From Petunia secreta (lineage: Eukaryota > Streptophyta > Magnoliopsida > Solanales > Solanaceae), in assembly GCA_029990175.1 (NCBI GenBank), contig JARKIP010000023.1:25315501-25379500 (forward strand): a stretch of 64,000 bases of DNA, written 5' to 3'. Every line of letters begins with the position of its first letter. Positions within the stretch are counted from its first letter, which is position 1. Below are positions 1 through 11,935 of the stretch, piece by piece. The position numbers and the translations under genes were made by a program. Under the pieces are notes generated by a model. The model ran no database searches. It was not told where the DNA came from and was given only the letters and a program-made list of their open reading frames with translations.

Positions 1-115
1 ATAAACTTTCTCACTTACGACGTAGATATACGTATATGTTGGAAGCGTAAAGAAGAAGTGGAAAGATCTCAATCACGTGGGATCGTAATGATGTTTACTG
101 CAGTTTAAGTGACAT
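1..115. other. 5' flank of element A, ending in TSD copy GACAT
   Basis: No gene or repeat recognised in this short stretch. Its last five bases (111-115, GACAT) match the five bases right after the 3' LTR of element A (36954-36958). The stretch is therefore the pre-insertion DNA that continues at 36954. Confidence 0.8.
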
Positions 116-860
116 TGATGCAGCCCGAATCCATGCTGATAAGATATTCAGCCCATCGAGGCTAGTGACACGAACCCAAGCCAAGCTCTTGCACGATGTG
201 CACATTCAGCTGGCATGATCGGGAGGAAGCGCTTGTTCGGATGCTGTGTGGCCGAGCACAAGATACAAAGGCTATATTTTTAAGCTTGAGCCAAAAGAAG
301 GAAGTGATCGAACACTTAACCTTGACGGCGAGCACTGATGAACCGAAGGGCTACAATTGTGCCCGTGGCAAGTAAGCTTCTGATGTCAAATATGCTGAGC
401 TGAGAAATCGAGCACTGAAGACAAGAGAGCCGAGCACATGAATTACTTCGGCCCTGCATGGCCTTATCTCATTGGTCACTTGTGACCGTATTTATTTAAG
501 TACCAGAAGCCCCTTAGCTTAGTTCATTTGATATCTAGTTGTTGATGAATATTTGTTATAGCTCTTGCTATTGACACTCCGATGAGAGCCAAAACTCGAC
601 GTGGGATTTATATGATCTTGGGTCAATCGGTGTACCCGTTTGATCTTCTTCTTCTTTGATCATCCAATTTGCAAGAAGCATGAGTTCTTCTTAAGGATTG
701 TTGCTTAGCATTAGGTGTATCTTTTGTTTCCCGTTGTTTAGACCGAGACCAATTCCTCAGATTCATTCTAACGAAGCTGAGATCCGTCTTGCTTCTATCT
801 TGTTAGTGTTTTCCACTGTTCTTCGGTTGCTAAGCTTCTTCTCCGAATTGGCTTGCACCA
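116..860 (+). repeat. Element A 5' LTR (745 bp)
   Basis: Matches the 3' LTR at 36197-36953 along its length, with scattered substitutions. The 5' copy is 12 bp shorter. Near 506 it reads straight from AAGTACC into AGAAGCCCC, where the 3' copy carries TATCTATATAAAC. The likely TATA box is therefore missing from the LTR that would drive transcription of the element. Confidence 0.9.
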
Positions 861-863
861 TCT

Positions 864-881
864 TTGTATCATAGCACGGTT
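864..881 (+). promoter_or_regulatory. Element A primer-binding site, degraded tRNA-iMet type
   Basis: Three bases after the 5' LTR the sequence TTGTATCATAGCACGG differs by two bases over its first 12 from the usual plant initiator-Met primer site TGGTATCAGAGC. Position and similarity support the call; the mismatches fit an old copy. Confidence 0.65.
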
Positions 882-2067
882 TGGGCTTGTTCTTACAACC
901 CCAATCCTATTCTACATTATCTTTTTATTTATCATGCATTGTATCTTTCAGTTTCAGCTTCATCTTCGTGTTGTTGTTAATGTTGTGTTCTTATTACCCA
1001 AAAAAAAAGTGAAAGAAAAAAAATTCAAAAATTTGTGTTAATTGTTGGTTGTTTGGATTAAACAACCATGGATTTATGTTCACCATCATCCGAGGAATCA
1101 AACGAGTACCTATTGTACACTATTTGATGACTAGGGTTTCTCGAGGTTTTTGGACTGATTGACGTGGTGTTACTATTGCGAAACCCCAGTTGAGTTTTGG
1201 TGGTTATTATCGAATACTGGTAGTTGTTGCTTGATTTGGGTCAAGTTTTGTGCTTAAAATTCGAAGTCCCTTGTTTAAGCCACCGTCCGTACGCCGGAAA
1301 ATTGTTATATTGTAACAGTGTACGGACGACGATAAAAGTTGTTCTTAGCTTGGCTTTGGAACTTAGACCCCTCCGACGTTTAGTTACCGGAGACGACCTA
1401 AATCTTAAGCTGAATTTTGTTGTTTGGTGGACTCTGAACAAAAGTTGAGTTTGTCCGTACACCGGAGTCTAGTTCACTGTTCTATTGAAGAAGAAAGGGG
1501 TAAAGTGTTAAAAATCAAAACCCCAATGAAAATTTTGTCGGCAAGAAAGAGGAAAAAGTGGATAAAGTTAAACCCTAATCCGTACGAATGAGGGACCACT
1601 TTTTGTCTGTACAAGAATTGACGTGTCCAAGGTTTCCAAAAGAGGAAACGTAGGGTAGATTCTCCTAGGATTTCCTTTCTTGTGGTCAATAATTCTCGTT
1701 AATTGATCTCTGGAGTGAATCTTTCTACTCGAGGTCGTACTAATTTGTTTGAGCTTATAGGAACTCGTGCGTGGGGTGACCGAAGTCCAAATATCGTAGA
1801 AAATTCTTTGACTTCCCGTGCGCAGTTAAATAGCGTCTGTTCCATCGAGTCAACATCAATTCACTCTTCGCGAAGGAGACTGTGTGACTTGTTGAATTCG
1901 AAGGATCTTAGAGAGATTTATAAACTGAGAAAGCCATTGGCAATACGTTCTTGTGTGACCGAACCTACAAATCGAGTGGACCCGAGCGCCACCCAATAAT
2001 AGTGAGGGAGTGTGTGATGTGATTTCTAACCTTAACATTTTCTTGGTCTTTGATTTGTGTAGGAACC
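882..2067 (+). other. Element A untranslated leader
   Basis: About 1.2 kb between primer site and gag with no sustained reading frame in the direction of the element. It includes several GT-rich and CGTACGG-like motifs (near 1287, 1320, 1455 and 1580) whose meaning I do not know. A long leader before gag is common in plant gypsy elements. Confidence 0.6.
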
Positions 2068-3019
2068 ATGGCTGGGAATGGAGGCGATGGAAAAGGCGTT
2101 GAGTTGCCCGAGGTGTCGTTAGCCGATCTCTTGGCTGCGATACATGGCATCAGTGCCGAGGTAAGAGGAGTGAGTGCTCGAGTAGCTAACCTCGAGCAAG
2201 GGAGTGTGTCTGTTGCCTTACCAGGGTCCGACACTGGTACTAGCAACTCCGCTCCCATAAAACCTGAGCAATTTGCTGAGCTTATTCAACAACAACGGTT
2301 GAAGAATGAGGTTGTTCGAAATGAAGCTATGGGCAATCCCCGAGCTGAACAACACTTGGGCATTCTCCAAGCTGGACAACATAACTTAGGCAATCCCCAA
2401 GTAGAACTACAAAACTTTGGTCAATCCCCAAGCTGATCACCAAAACTTGGGCATTCCCCGAGGTGAAAGATTACCATTTCCAAGGGCCCGAAGACAAGTT
2501 GTGGTCGTTGATGAAGGGGTCGATGATGGGGAATTTTTCGAGGTCGAAGCTGAGTATGAGCCATCATTCGCTCAACGAAGGCAGGTTCAACGAGGTCGTG
2601 GAATTTTCTGAGGTCGAGGCCGAGGCACAAATGTTGATCGATGTTTTGAGCGTGAGGCTGATGACTATTATGATGAGTATCCGGAGCCGATCTGAGGTGC
2701 TCGTGATTCAAACTTGAACAGTGTCAAGATCACTATTCCACCCATCAGAGGAACTAGTGATCCGGACCAATATCTTGATTGGAAGATTCGATTGGAACGA
2801 ATCTTTGAAACAAATGAGATGATCGAAGAGAGAAAGGCTGCACATGTTATTGCTTCATTCGAAGCATATGCGTCAACATGGCGGGAAGCTGACAAAAGAT
2901 TGAGAAGAAGAAATGCTTATCCCGAGGTCACCACATGGTTGCAGCTGAAAATGATGATGGTCGTGAAGCAGCCAAAGCTTACCATCCGAAAATGTTTCTT
3001 GTGGTTCGAAGAAATTTGA
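2068..3019 (+). pseudogene. gag: Element A gag remnant
   Basis: Encodes the structural capsid polyprotein of the element. The start is placed at the ATG of 2068 (MAGNGGDG), a stronger context than the in-frame ATG at 2050. The N-terminal part has an acidic and helical look (ADLLAAIHGISAEVRGVSARVANLEQ region). A Gln/Asn-rich segment follows (about 2330-2460), built from imperfect repeats around GNPxxEQxxLG. The frame breaks near 2430. The capsid core resumes at about 2714, with the IPPIRGTSDPDQYLDW motif typical of Retrotrans_gag. The frame then jumps from the capsid core to protease with no CCHC zinc knuckle visible, which suggests an internal deletion of the gag C-terminus. Confidence 0.75.
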
Positions 3020-3060
3020 GTTGTATGACTCTCGAAAGAGAGGACAACCAAAGGAAAAAT

Positions 3061-3500
3061 CTTTTTCATGCAAGTTGTCGAGTGAGGGGGAAAGTTTGTT
3101 CGATGATTATTGATGCGGGAAGTTGTGCAAATGTGGTAAGCGAAACATTGGTTTTACAAATGAGATTACCTTCCTCGAAGCACCCTCATTCCTACCGTTT
3201 GCAATGATTAAATGAATGTGGAGAATTGAAGGTTGTCAAGCAAGTGTGGATCAAGTTCAAAGTGGGAGAATATCAAGATGAGATGATGTTCGATGTGATA
3301 CCGATGTAAGTTTGTCATTTGCTATTGGGTCGACCATAGCAGTATGATCGGTCGGTTATACATAACGGACGATCCAACACTTACACTTCTAAGGTCGGAG
3401 GTGAGAGTTTCATACTCAAACCACTGTCTCTGAAACAAGTCAGCGAGGACTATAAAAGAATAAAAGAGCTTAAAGAAGCGGCCAAAGCTAAGTCTCCAGT
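3061..3500 (+). pseudogene. Element A protease remnant
   Basis: Aspartic protease (retropepsin) that would cut the polyprotein. The catalytic loop reads MIIDAGSCANVV near 3100-3140; many gypsy proteases of this type read DGGSCxNV at this place. The flap and C-terminal half follow in shifted frames: the LLLGRP motif near 3320 is preceded by a stop at 3307. The reading then leads directly into the linker before RT. Gag, protease and RT lie in the order expected for one polyprotein. At least one frameshift and two stops make it non-functional. Confidence 0.7.
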
Positions 3501-3513
3501 TGGGACAAAAATT

Positions 3514-4879
3514 GTGGCCGAAGACAGACATTCACCGCCTAAGGTAAACAATATATGTGCAATCATGCAGCCGAGTGAGTATCTACGAGGCAACGACAAC
3601 GGTCAGTTGATGATTTGCCTCGTGCAAAAGGGTATCCTTCTAAACTCTAATGATGATTTTACTAAAGACAACCCTTTGCCTAGTTCTGTTCAAAGTGTAT
3701 TGCAGGATTTCGAAGACAAGTTTCCTGAAGAAATGCCAGGTGGATTGCCTCCGTTGAGAGAAATCGAGCACCAAATTGACTTTGTTCTGGGGTCTCAAAT
3801 CCCCAACAAACCTGCATACCGATGTAATCCCGAAGACACCAAAGAGCTCCAAAGGCAGGTGGATGAACTGCTAAACAAGGGCCTTGTTCGAGAGAGCTTG
3901 AGTCCTTGCGTTGTTCCTGTTATCCTTTCCCGAAGAAAGATGGAACATGGTGAATGTGTGTTGATTGCCGAGTAGTCAACAAAATCATAGTAAAATATCG
4001 TCATCCTATCCCTCAATTAGATGATATGCTAAATGAGCTGAGTGGTTCATCATGCTTTTCGAAGATAGATCTTAGGTCCGGTTACCATAAAATCCGAATA
4101 AAATTCGGAGACGAGTAGAAAACCGCATTCAAGACCAAATTCGGTCTCTATGAATGGTTAGTGATGCCTTTCGGCCTCTCTAACGTATCGAGCACTTTCA
4201 TGCGATTGATGAACCATGTGATTAAACCATTCATAAATAAGTTTGTTGTTATTAGCTTCGATGACATACTTGTTTATAGTAAATCTGTAGATGAACATGT
4301 CGAACACTTAAAGCTAGTGCTTGAAACCCTTGGAGAAGGGAAGTTATATGCTAACTTCAAAAAGTGTGCCTTTTGTGTTGAACATGTAGTCTTTCTAGGA
4401 TTTGTTGTGAGTGCTAATGGTGTTGAAGTCGATGAGTCCAAAGTCGAGGCTATCAAAGATAGGCTGACTCCAACCTCGGTATCTCAAGTTCGTAGCTTCT
4501 ATGGATTAGCTAGCTTTTACCGAAGGTTTGTTCGTGACTTTAGCACCGTGGCAGCTCCTTTAACCGAGGTAGTAAAGAAAGACCATCCGTTTGTGTGGGG
4601 AGAGTCCAAAGAGAAGGCTTTTCAAGAGTTGAAACGGAGGCTTAGCTTTGCTTTGTTGTTGCAACTCCCTGACTTTGGCAAAGCGTTCGAGGTTGAATGT
4701 GATACGTCCGAAGTTGGGATCGGAGGACTGCTTATGCAAGAATCGAAGTTGATCACTTACTTCAGCGAAAAGCTTAAGGGTTCAACCTTGAATTACTCTA
4801 CGTATGACAAGGAATTGTATGACCTCGTTCGAGCACTCGCCCATTGGCAGCATTTTTGGTGGCCGAGAGAGTTTGTGAT
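3514..4879 (+). pseudogene. Element A reverse transcriptase and start of RNase H
   Basis: RNA-dependent DNA polymerase of the Ty3/gypsy type. The N-terminal palm motif around IPNKPAYRCNPEDTKELQRQ (3805-3865) is clear. Next come the PxPVIL block, the KIDLRSGYH block near 4060-4090 and LVMPFGLSN near 4160. The catalytic SFDDILVYS, a variant of YxDD, is at about 4252-4280. RNase H begins with the FEVECDTSEVGIGG block near 4685-4725. Stops lie at about 3949 and 4117, and there is a frameshift near 3930. The reading ends at WWPREFVI, where element B has inserted; the next residues of RNase H are found at 34846. Confidence 0.9.
4875..4879 (+). repeat. TSD GTGAT, left copy, of element B
   Basis: GTGAT at 4875-4879 immediately before TGTTGACACC matches GTGAT at 34841-34845 immediately after the end of B. 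Removing one copy plus B brings the two halves of the element A RNase H region back together, apart from a likely one-base indel. Confidence 0.9.
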
Positions 4880-5360
4880 TGTTGACACCCAATTTTGTCC
4901 CTCCTTTTCGTATAATTGGCCATAATTTAACTTAAAGGAGCAGTTTAACTATTTGAGCAAATTCGTATTAAAAAGCATGTATTTACCTGTGATTATACCC
5001 TATTTATACATTATAAATTTAATCGTAATTATATTATGTAATTCGGAATCATATAGGCTATATGTGAATTACGTGTCAAGCCATGTTTTATTTGTGAAAT
5101 TACTGTATTTATAATATTTGTTAATTAAACGTAATTATTTATATTTAATTATTTATATGTGCATTCTCTTATATTTATACATAATATTTATGCTAAAATA
5201 TTTTTTATTTTTTTGCACCGTTGAGTTTATTATCAGTCCAATATCTCAATCCAATTTTAATTCTTTTGGGATTAAAATTCTTTTAAAGTTTAAATTATTT
5301 CAAATCCTTCCATTCGTTGAAATTAGACGAAAATATGTCCAAATGTATTTTATGTCCTAG
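4880..5360 (+). repeat. Element B 5' LTR, first part
   Basis: Matches the 3' LTR of B, which is itself in two pieces (16813-16916, then from 32193). The shared text runs through GTATTTACCTGTG and on to TTTATGTCCTAG. It is interrupted at 5360 by element D after the TSD CCTAG (5356-5360). Confidence 0.9.
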
Positions 5361-7837
5361 TGACACGACCCGGAATCCGGTTAGGCCGTGCGGGCACCCG
5401 ACATCCTCCCCTAGACCCGTCGGGCGAACCCTTACCAATTAAATTAGGAAAATAAATATAATTTAATTCATAAATAGGAACAAGACTTAGAAAAAGAAGC
5501 ACAGACATACTGATATATCTAAGCTGTACAAAAGAAATTACAGCTGACTACCAACATATTAGCTTTAGCGCTATCCAGACTAGACATCTAAGAGTACAAA
5601 AGAAAACAGATACCTCTTGAAGGGAGCAAAATGCAACTGAAATAATAAACAATAAACTGGTGGCCATCCGGAATAAAGCTGGCTCACCCTGACAGCTGAA
5701 GTCGTCTTCGCTCCTGAATAACGTGGCGAACTCAATCCTGGAGCGAACCTGCCGAAACGAAATAGATAGACAAGAAACAAACAACGAACAAGGGTGAGTC
5801 AAAAGGACTCAATAAGTGGGGCAGACTAGCCACCTCAAAGAATAGGATAGCTAGCCAGTGAGAAAAGAAACAGATAAACCTAATTCCTCTTATTTAAATT
5901 ACAAAAAAGCAGAGCCAGATAATAACTAGAAACACGTATGAAACCTTAAACTCAGCCAGCAATACGAGCCAGAAACATATCAACAAATAAGCAATGCACG
6001 TATAAGCAGAACAGTAGTTATGTACCACAAGTCTACGCAATGGTATGAAAATGAAATGAAATGAGATGAAATGAAATCTGATGCAAAGGGTCACATGTGC
6101 TCGTCATCCCATCTCGAGGCGGAATACTCCTGCATTCGAGGGGAATCCAATCTGATAACCAACTGGAGCGGAATACTCCTGCTCATGGGGCGGAATACTC
6201 CTGCACCCGATATAATTAAACCAGAGGCGGAATATTCCTGCACTCTCCTGGGGCGGAATACTCCTGCACCCGATATAATGTAAAGCCGAGGCGGAATACT
6301 CCTGCACTCAATATCTAACATAAGAGCGGAATACTCCTACTCTTGGGGTGGAATCCTCCTACCCTCAATATGTACAATGGAGCGGAATCCTCCTGCTCCA
6401 TGGGCGGAATACTCCTGCACCCAATATGATATGCAATGTAATGCATATGAATGACATATGATGCATATGAATGCAATGTGGTGCAATAATAACCCTTCAC
6501 CGGTGTGGGACTCTCATCGACAGCCGGGAAGTAGATGCCAACTTACAGCCAGGGTACAATGCGCAGATCCTCATTGCAATACCAACAATAGGACATAACA
6601 TATAATATATAATGTAAATCCAAAGCTAAGGCGTAATGAGTACGCCTATCGGCAGCTACACACGTAAGGAACACATGGTAGAAAATCCACGAAGCCAGGT
6701 GCCTCCAAAGAAATGGATATAAATACTTACCTCTTCCAAAAGTTAGCACAATTACTCAACAACCGCTTTATCCTTTGGTTCCATTGCCAAATGATCCCAC
6801 TCTATTCAATAAGTAGAAAAATATATCAAATTAGGCTAAAGGCTTCATTCCTCACATCTTAGGGCAATCCAGGTAGGAACCTGATACCCTATTCGCATAC
6901 GCAATACGCAGACCAGGCCTATGTACAGAGTTTAAGGTCACGTAACCAAACCCTAAATAAATTACATTTATATGTTTCTCATAACTCACTGAGTACGAAT
7001 ATATAATCAATTGCATTATCGGGGTCCATTTGACCCTTTAAACTATTAATTGAACTTATTAAAACGATGTCTAATATTCCAAATTTTACCGTTAAAACAT
7101 ATTCAAACACACGTAATAAACCCAAATAATATATTAGGATCATTACCAGAATGTTTTAGAGTGAAAATTCTACTTTTCTCCGGCCCCTTTTCTCATTTTC
7201 TGGCATTTTTCGTTTTGTTTTCTACTGCTGTGCTCGTGTTTCTCTCTGTTTGCGTTCATTGAAATATATCTCCTAAGGGATCAATCCCTTAGCTTAACCG
7301 ACAGTCACTTCTTGTCTTTTCTTTTCCTTTTTTTTTATTTTGTTCTATTTTCTTTTCGTGACAAAAATTAAAACGGTACCCTACGATATTCGAAATAATC
7401 CCAACTTTTGCATACCAGATATACAAAATATATGTAACATACTCGCGAAGGCGGATCTCAAATATGACTCCCGAAACTCAAGATGCAAATTTAAATAGAA
7501 AAAGTCAAATTAATTAACTTTCAGCAATTTAGCGGAAACTAGCCGAACAACATCGAAAATCTCTTTCGAAAGTTTACAAAAATCAAAAATAATCATACGA
7601 ACCTAGCGGCGCTTTCGGATTTCGAATCGGAGCTCATTCGGCAAAACCGAGCTCGAAAATCTTTTTCTAATATTTATTGCCAATAAAAACTGTAACCTTC
7701 TTCCGATGCCTACCAAACGAGGTCTGATTTAGCTAAAATTTTACAGACAGGTTCTAATGGACATTATGATTATTTTAAAATTATTGGCACGCCAATCGGA
7801 GTCCCAACTTCCGAAACGAATGGCCAAGGTCGTTTCA
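5361..7837 (-). repeat. Element D left LTR (3' LTR of the element, 2477 bp)
   Basis: Begins TGACACGACCCGG and ends GGTCGTTTCA. Nearly the same text makes up the right LTR. It contains a short tandem array at 6116-6428, an ATGAA-rich stretch near 6048-6080, and an ATGCATATGAATG-rich palindromic zone near 6430-6480. No coding potential is apparent; long frames here run through the array and are not genes. Confidence 0.92.
6116..6428. repeat. Tandem array in D left LTR, core GCGGAATACTCCTGC
   Basis: About ten diverged copies of a GGCGGAATACTCCTGC core separated by variable spacers such as ACCCGATATAAT. The same array occupies the equivalent place in the right LTR (12685-12999), so it belonged to the LTR before insertion. 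Confidence 0.9.
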
Positions 7838-8601
7838 TTCTCCTCCACTTGAACTCTCGTTCGTCCTCGAACGAGCCTAAATCTAAAGCAAGATTTACTT
7901 AGATAACAAGAGAACTTGCACAACCTTCATAAACTACTCCACGGACATTATCTCATAATTACAGAATCAGAGCTATAACACGCACATCAAACTCTTGGAT
8001 AAAAACATAGCTGGATAATATGATAACGTCATTGCCCAGCTTATTCCGACTAAGATGATCCTTCCTCGATCACGTGAGAAGGGTTCTACATGTTTGAAAA
8101 AAAAATACACGGAACTCTGGATGGATTAACATGATTCCACCGACAATTACTTCTTCGATATACCTTTCGATATAGAACAGGTCGATGGAACTAAGAATTA
8201 GCTCACGCTTGATGCAATAGAGGGAAATTTTGAAGTACCTTGTCAGTACTCACTATAGAAGATTTGATACAAGCTATATTATTTTTACGAATGCACTATG
8301 CAATATCTCAGTTGATTTTACTGTTGTTCCGCAAGCTCCTTGTGGGAATGTAGTTACTCATATCCTAATATATATCAAAGGATCATGCAAATACTACTGA
8401 ATAGTATGATGCAGACCAGGAATGATCTTCAGACTGAACATCTACTTCAGGGTATTGTCTTTGAATTGGAAATATTATGACTTGAAAAAGTGAAAATAAA
8501 AGAGACATGCAGTTGGACCATGAGCTGATGCAGAATACCAGCAACAAAGTTGATTACATGAGCACTTACAACGCTAAAGTAACTTCTCAAAGAGTTGAGG
8601 T
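7838..8601 (-). other. Element D 3' end region with polypurine tract
   Basis: Directly inside the left LTR, 7838-7850 reads TTCTCCTCCACTT, which on the - strand is a purine-rich tract ending at the LTR. Beside it the - strand reads GTTCGAGGACGAACG, a motif often seen at the pol end of plant gypsy elements. The rest shows no readable frame. Confidence 0.6.
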
Positions 8602-8985
8602 GTGAAAGAGATACATACCAATGATGGATTGTCGACAAGCTGCACTAGACCTTTAACTCTAAATTTCCATGAAGTAAAACAGCGTCAGTATGAGGATCCA
8701 GTTCTAATTGAATACAGACAGATAGCTAGAAGAAAACCAGAGTCACCATATAGGGTCACTACTAACGGTGTTCTCATGTATAAAGATAGACCTTGTGCTC
8801 CTGATGTTGCAAATTTATGTGGACAGATTATGATAGAGGCACATTGTTCTAAATACACTGTTCATCCAGGTTCGACTAAGATGTACCATGATCTTGAGCA
8901 GATTTATTAGTGGGATGGAATGAAGTGTGACATAGCAGAATTTGTGGCTCAATGTTCTAATTGCCAGCAAGTTAAAGTCGTGTCA
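8602..8985 (+). pseudogene. Integrase zinc-binding fragment, inverted relative to element D
   Basis: Reads on the + strand although D reads on the - strand. The fragment covers the linker before integrase (KQRQYEDPVLIEYRQ region) and the HHCC zinc-binding domain. This shows EAHCSKYTVHPGSTKMYHDL near 8840-8895, then a stop at 8908-8910, and the Cys pair CSNCQQVKV near 8950-8976. Similarity stops abruptly after QQVK, before the catalytic core. It is either an inverted piece of the pol of D or a fragment captured from another Ty3/gypsy copy. Confidence 0.8.
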
Positions 8986-10450
8986 TCTTTCCAGACTTTA
9001 TGCTTTCAGCAGATAGGTACGTATATATGATCAGGTTGCCAGCTTATCTCTGTCATTAATATATTATTAGTGGGTTTAGCAATGATCGACACTCATTGCA
9101 GATTTCTGTCGTGGCCTTACTTTGGGTCGTGAGAAAAGTGGTATCAACACCTCAGAGATTTAATATTACCATTCAGTATTTGGAGGAAGACTCCTCCACT
9201 TAAAGCACAAACTCATGCAGCCATTTGAATAGAAATAACCATCCTCGCACAGTCTGCTGGACTAGAGACGATTTAGCTAAAAACTAAACGTAGGCAGACC
9301 TAAGCTACCAACGACCCTTTCGAGTTGCCAAACAGCTGCAACTCTCAAGTTCACAACTCTATACCTTTGCCGTAAACACCACCGCCTGATGGATGGTACT
9401 TCTATATAAAAATTTAGGCAGAGTTTCAGCTGAAACTGGATGATCCGCAAAACCAGAACCAGCACTATACTATACATGGGAATAAATACCCGGATAAACT
9501 GATATCTAGCAAAATAATATGCTTACCCGGCTACAATAACACGTACTCTGGCTCAACAGAGGGAACGTCACAAGCGGCTACCAATCGCCCAAGCTCACTA
9601 GTGCCAGACGAAGAAGAAATGGAAATGGATCGAGGATAGAAATAATTAGAGCTTCAGGAAGTTTATCTTCTTATTTGCTTGGCTACCAAAGCTAGACTAC
9701 TTCCGAGTCAGGCGAGCCAAAGAATCTCAATTGAATAGATAGACATTAAATAAGCTTTATGGAAAAACATCCATACTAATTTAACCTCCCAATAAGAAGG
9801 AAACTCTGACAATTTACTAGAATACCCTTTTATAACTAAGACAAGCTCATAGAATAATATGACTCTACTAGAATCTCGAACCAAGAGGAGACACATAGAT
9901 CGAGCATTACTTACTAGCCACATTACACCGGAAGAAACAATGACACTTCCTGATGGTGACGAATAAGAATCCCATCATCTTACCAACACTGATTTCCGAG
10001 GAGAGAGGTAAAATGACTTGACATAATAACACAAGGTGGCATAACAGGATGCCAAGCAGGCAATAACAATACTCACCATCAAATCTCTCATATTTAGATC
10101 AGATAAACTAGTAGGGTCTCATAAATGCCAGGAATAAATCGTATCAAAAACTCATCCCTCTACCACAATCGATTCTTAATTACGACAATATCTAAGGAAA
10201 CCGTCGAAACATGATAAGACACACCATTTCCAGATCGATCGGAAAGATAAATCTTACTTACAGATAAGGGAAGAAGAAACACACGGGTTTACTACATCAG
10301 ATGCCTCAGCATCCTGCCAGACTAGCAGTTCATAGAACTGCCTCTGCAGCTGAGCTGAGCTACTACCCCGACAAGCACTCTCTGGAGAACCACTGCCACC
10401 ACAATCTCAACCTCTACTAGATGGTGGCATTTCTCTTAAGGATTGAGATC
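8986..10450 (-). pseudogene. Element D protease/pol remnant, very decayed
   Basis: Only faint traces can be read on the - strand. A QRQFYELLVWQDAEASD-like gag/protease junction lies near 10300-10360. A block resembling the SCYA...VxCxxK region of Del-type proteases lies near 10020-10080. No catalytic protease or RT motif can be identified. The + strand part near 8986-9240 holds nothing I recognise. Confidence 0.4.
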
Positions 10451-10559
10451 TAAATAAAATTCCCTACGACTGTGCAGGTGCCTGAGGCCGAGAGAAAGGA
10501 CGACGACGTACTTGCCGGAATAAGGAAAAACTCCTCAAAGGATAACCAGACTCACGACA

Positions 10560-11520
10560 ATGATAACACCTTTTCGACTAAAAATGGATGTTTGATAAAC
10601 TACTTATAGCTATGAAGAGAAGACTGGGTCTGATCTTTGACAGACTACTGTGCACTCTAAGAATCTCGCGCCACAAGCTAAGATAGCCTGGCAGGTGACC
10701 TCCCAAAATAATCAGAACTCTTACCTCCAAATGAGGTACCATGGTTGCCCACTAGGGCCACGGGAACTCTTGCTCTCCCGTTCTAACTCTTCCCGCTCTA
10801 ACTTATGGTATGCCTTGTACCTTCGAACAATATCAACAACGACATCAAATGAAGTCCCAATCTCAATTTCTCGAGCCATCCGGGATCTCAAGGAAGGAAA
10901 AAGGTCAGCAATAAATTTTTGAATCTCTCAAAAGGCTCATCGACTAGTTCTAATGCATATTCAGCCATTCTATAGAATTCAATCTCATATTCTGAAACAC
11001 CAACAGGCTAACCGACAGGCTACCCTGTCCAATCCACTCAAACTAGCGACACTTTTCATCTCGCTCGCTACTCTAAAGGAAATTTTTCATGAATCTAGAA
11101 GAAAAATCGAACCAAATAAGTTAATAAGAGAGCACTCCACCAATTCAAGGCTGCACCCCTGAAACTGAAAATCGGAATAATCAACACCATACTGCTCGAT
11201 ATAATTAAGAGCCTGAAGGATACGCAGACATCATTTTATTTTTTAAAAAAAACTTACACAGGGATTATTTAATGCATGGCCTAAGAACATTGGAAGATTC
11301 AACAACGTAAAATAATGCAACCACTCTGGGCACTCGGACCGAACTGTTACCTCAGCTGGCTAACCAGTAAGAACAATTGGTGGCGCTGCACATGCTGCTT
11401 CTAGAACATAATTTACTGGGGCAATATTAAGAACTGAAATAGGAACTCTCTAAGTCTGAACATTTGCATATGCGGCAAACTGATAAGCTGCCTAGCGAAT
11501 AATAGATTCTTGCGGTATCT
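10560..11520 (-). pseudogene. gag: Element D gag remnant
   Basis: On the - strand, from right to left, I see a leader-proximal segment near 11350-11500 (AAPPIVLTG region). Then comes a capsid segment, with RGAALNWWSAL near 11140-11160. The best preserved part is the C-terminal capsid near 10760-11000, with SEYEIEFYRMAEYALELVDEP and RRYKAYHKLEREELE blocks. A damaged zinc knuckle (CYHCRESGY, lacking the last Cys) lies near 10545-10575. Family resemblance is to gag of Del/Tekay-type chromoviruses. Multiple frameshifts and stops are present. Confidence 0.65.
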
Positions 11521-11920
11521 GCGTCGCCAAAATTCTCCTAAAAGCATCGTAGAGAGCCAAGGGAACCACAAGGCCCTACTCCCCTGCCCATCGCGAGCTC
11601 GTACAGTTGGGACCTCCGTAACTAGATCATCGGCACGATAAAAAACTCTCGGAGCTTCGTCAGTGCTAGCCCCAGGCTAGACTGCTTCGTTTTTAACTCA
11701 TACTATTTGCCGATTCGTCGCATGAGGGTTCACAATTACCACGAAGGAACTAACGAATTAACGAAAATACTTTCGAATCCTAGACCGACGCACGATCAAA
11801 AATGAAGGAAGTGAAACTTCCTAAATGCCATCATAGTCTCTCGTAGATAAGTACGGACGTCTACGTACCCATCAGCGAGACTCTACTAGACACTGTTTTA
11901 GTCTGGATAGACTCTAAATC

Positions 11921-11933
11921 GGGTCTGATACCA
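11921..11933 (-). promoter_or_regulatory. Element D primer-binding site, tRNA-iMet type
   Basis: On the - strand this reads TGGTATCAGACCC, differing at one base from the initiator-Met primer site over its first 12 bases. It lies two bases inside the right LTR. It fixes the right LTR as the 5' LTR. Confidence 0.8.
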
Positions 11934-11935
11934 AC

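Noticed and set aside
6071..6500. Repetitive frames on both strands (GAGVFRP / EYSCT-type), also at 12539-13071
   Set aside because: They follow the GCGGAATACTCCTGC array inside the LTRs of D; no start context or domain supports a gene.
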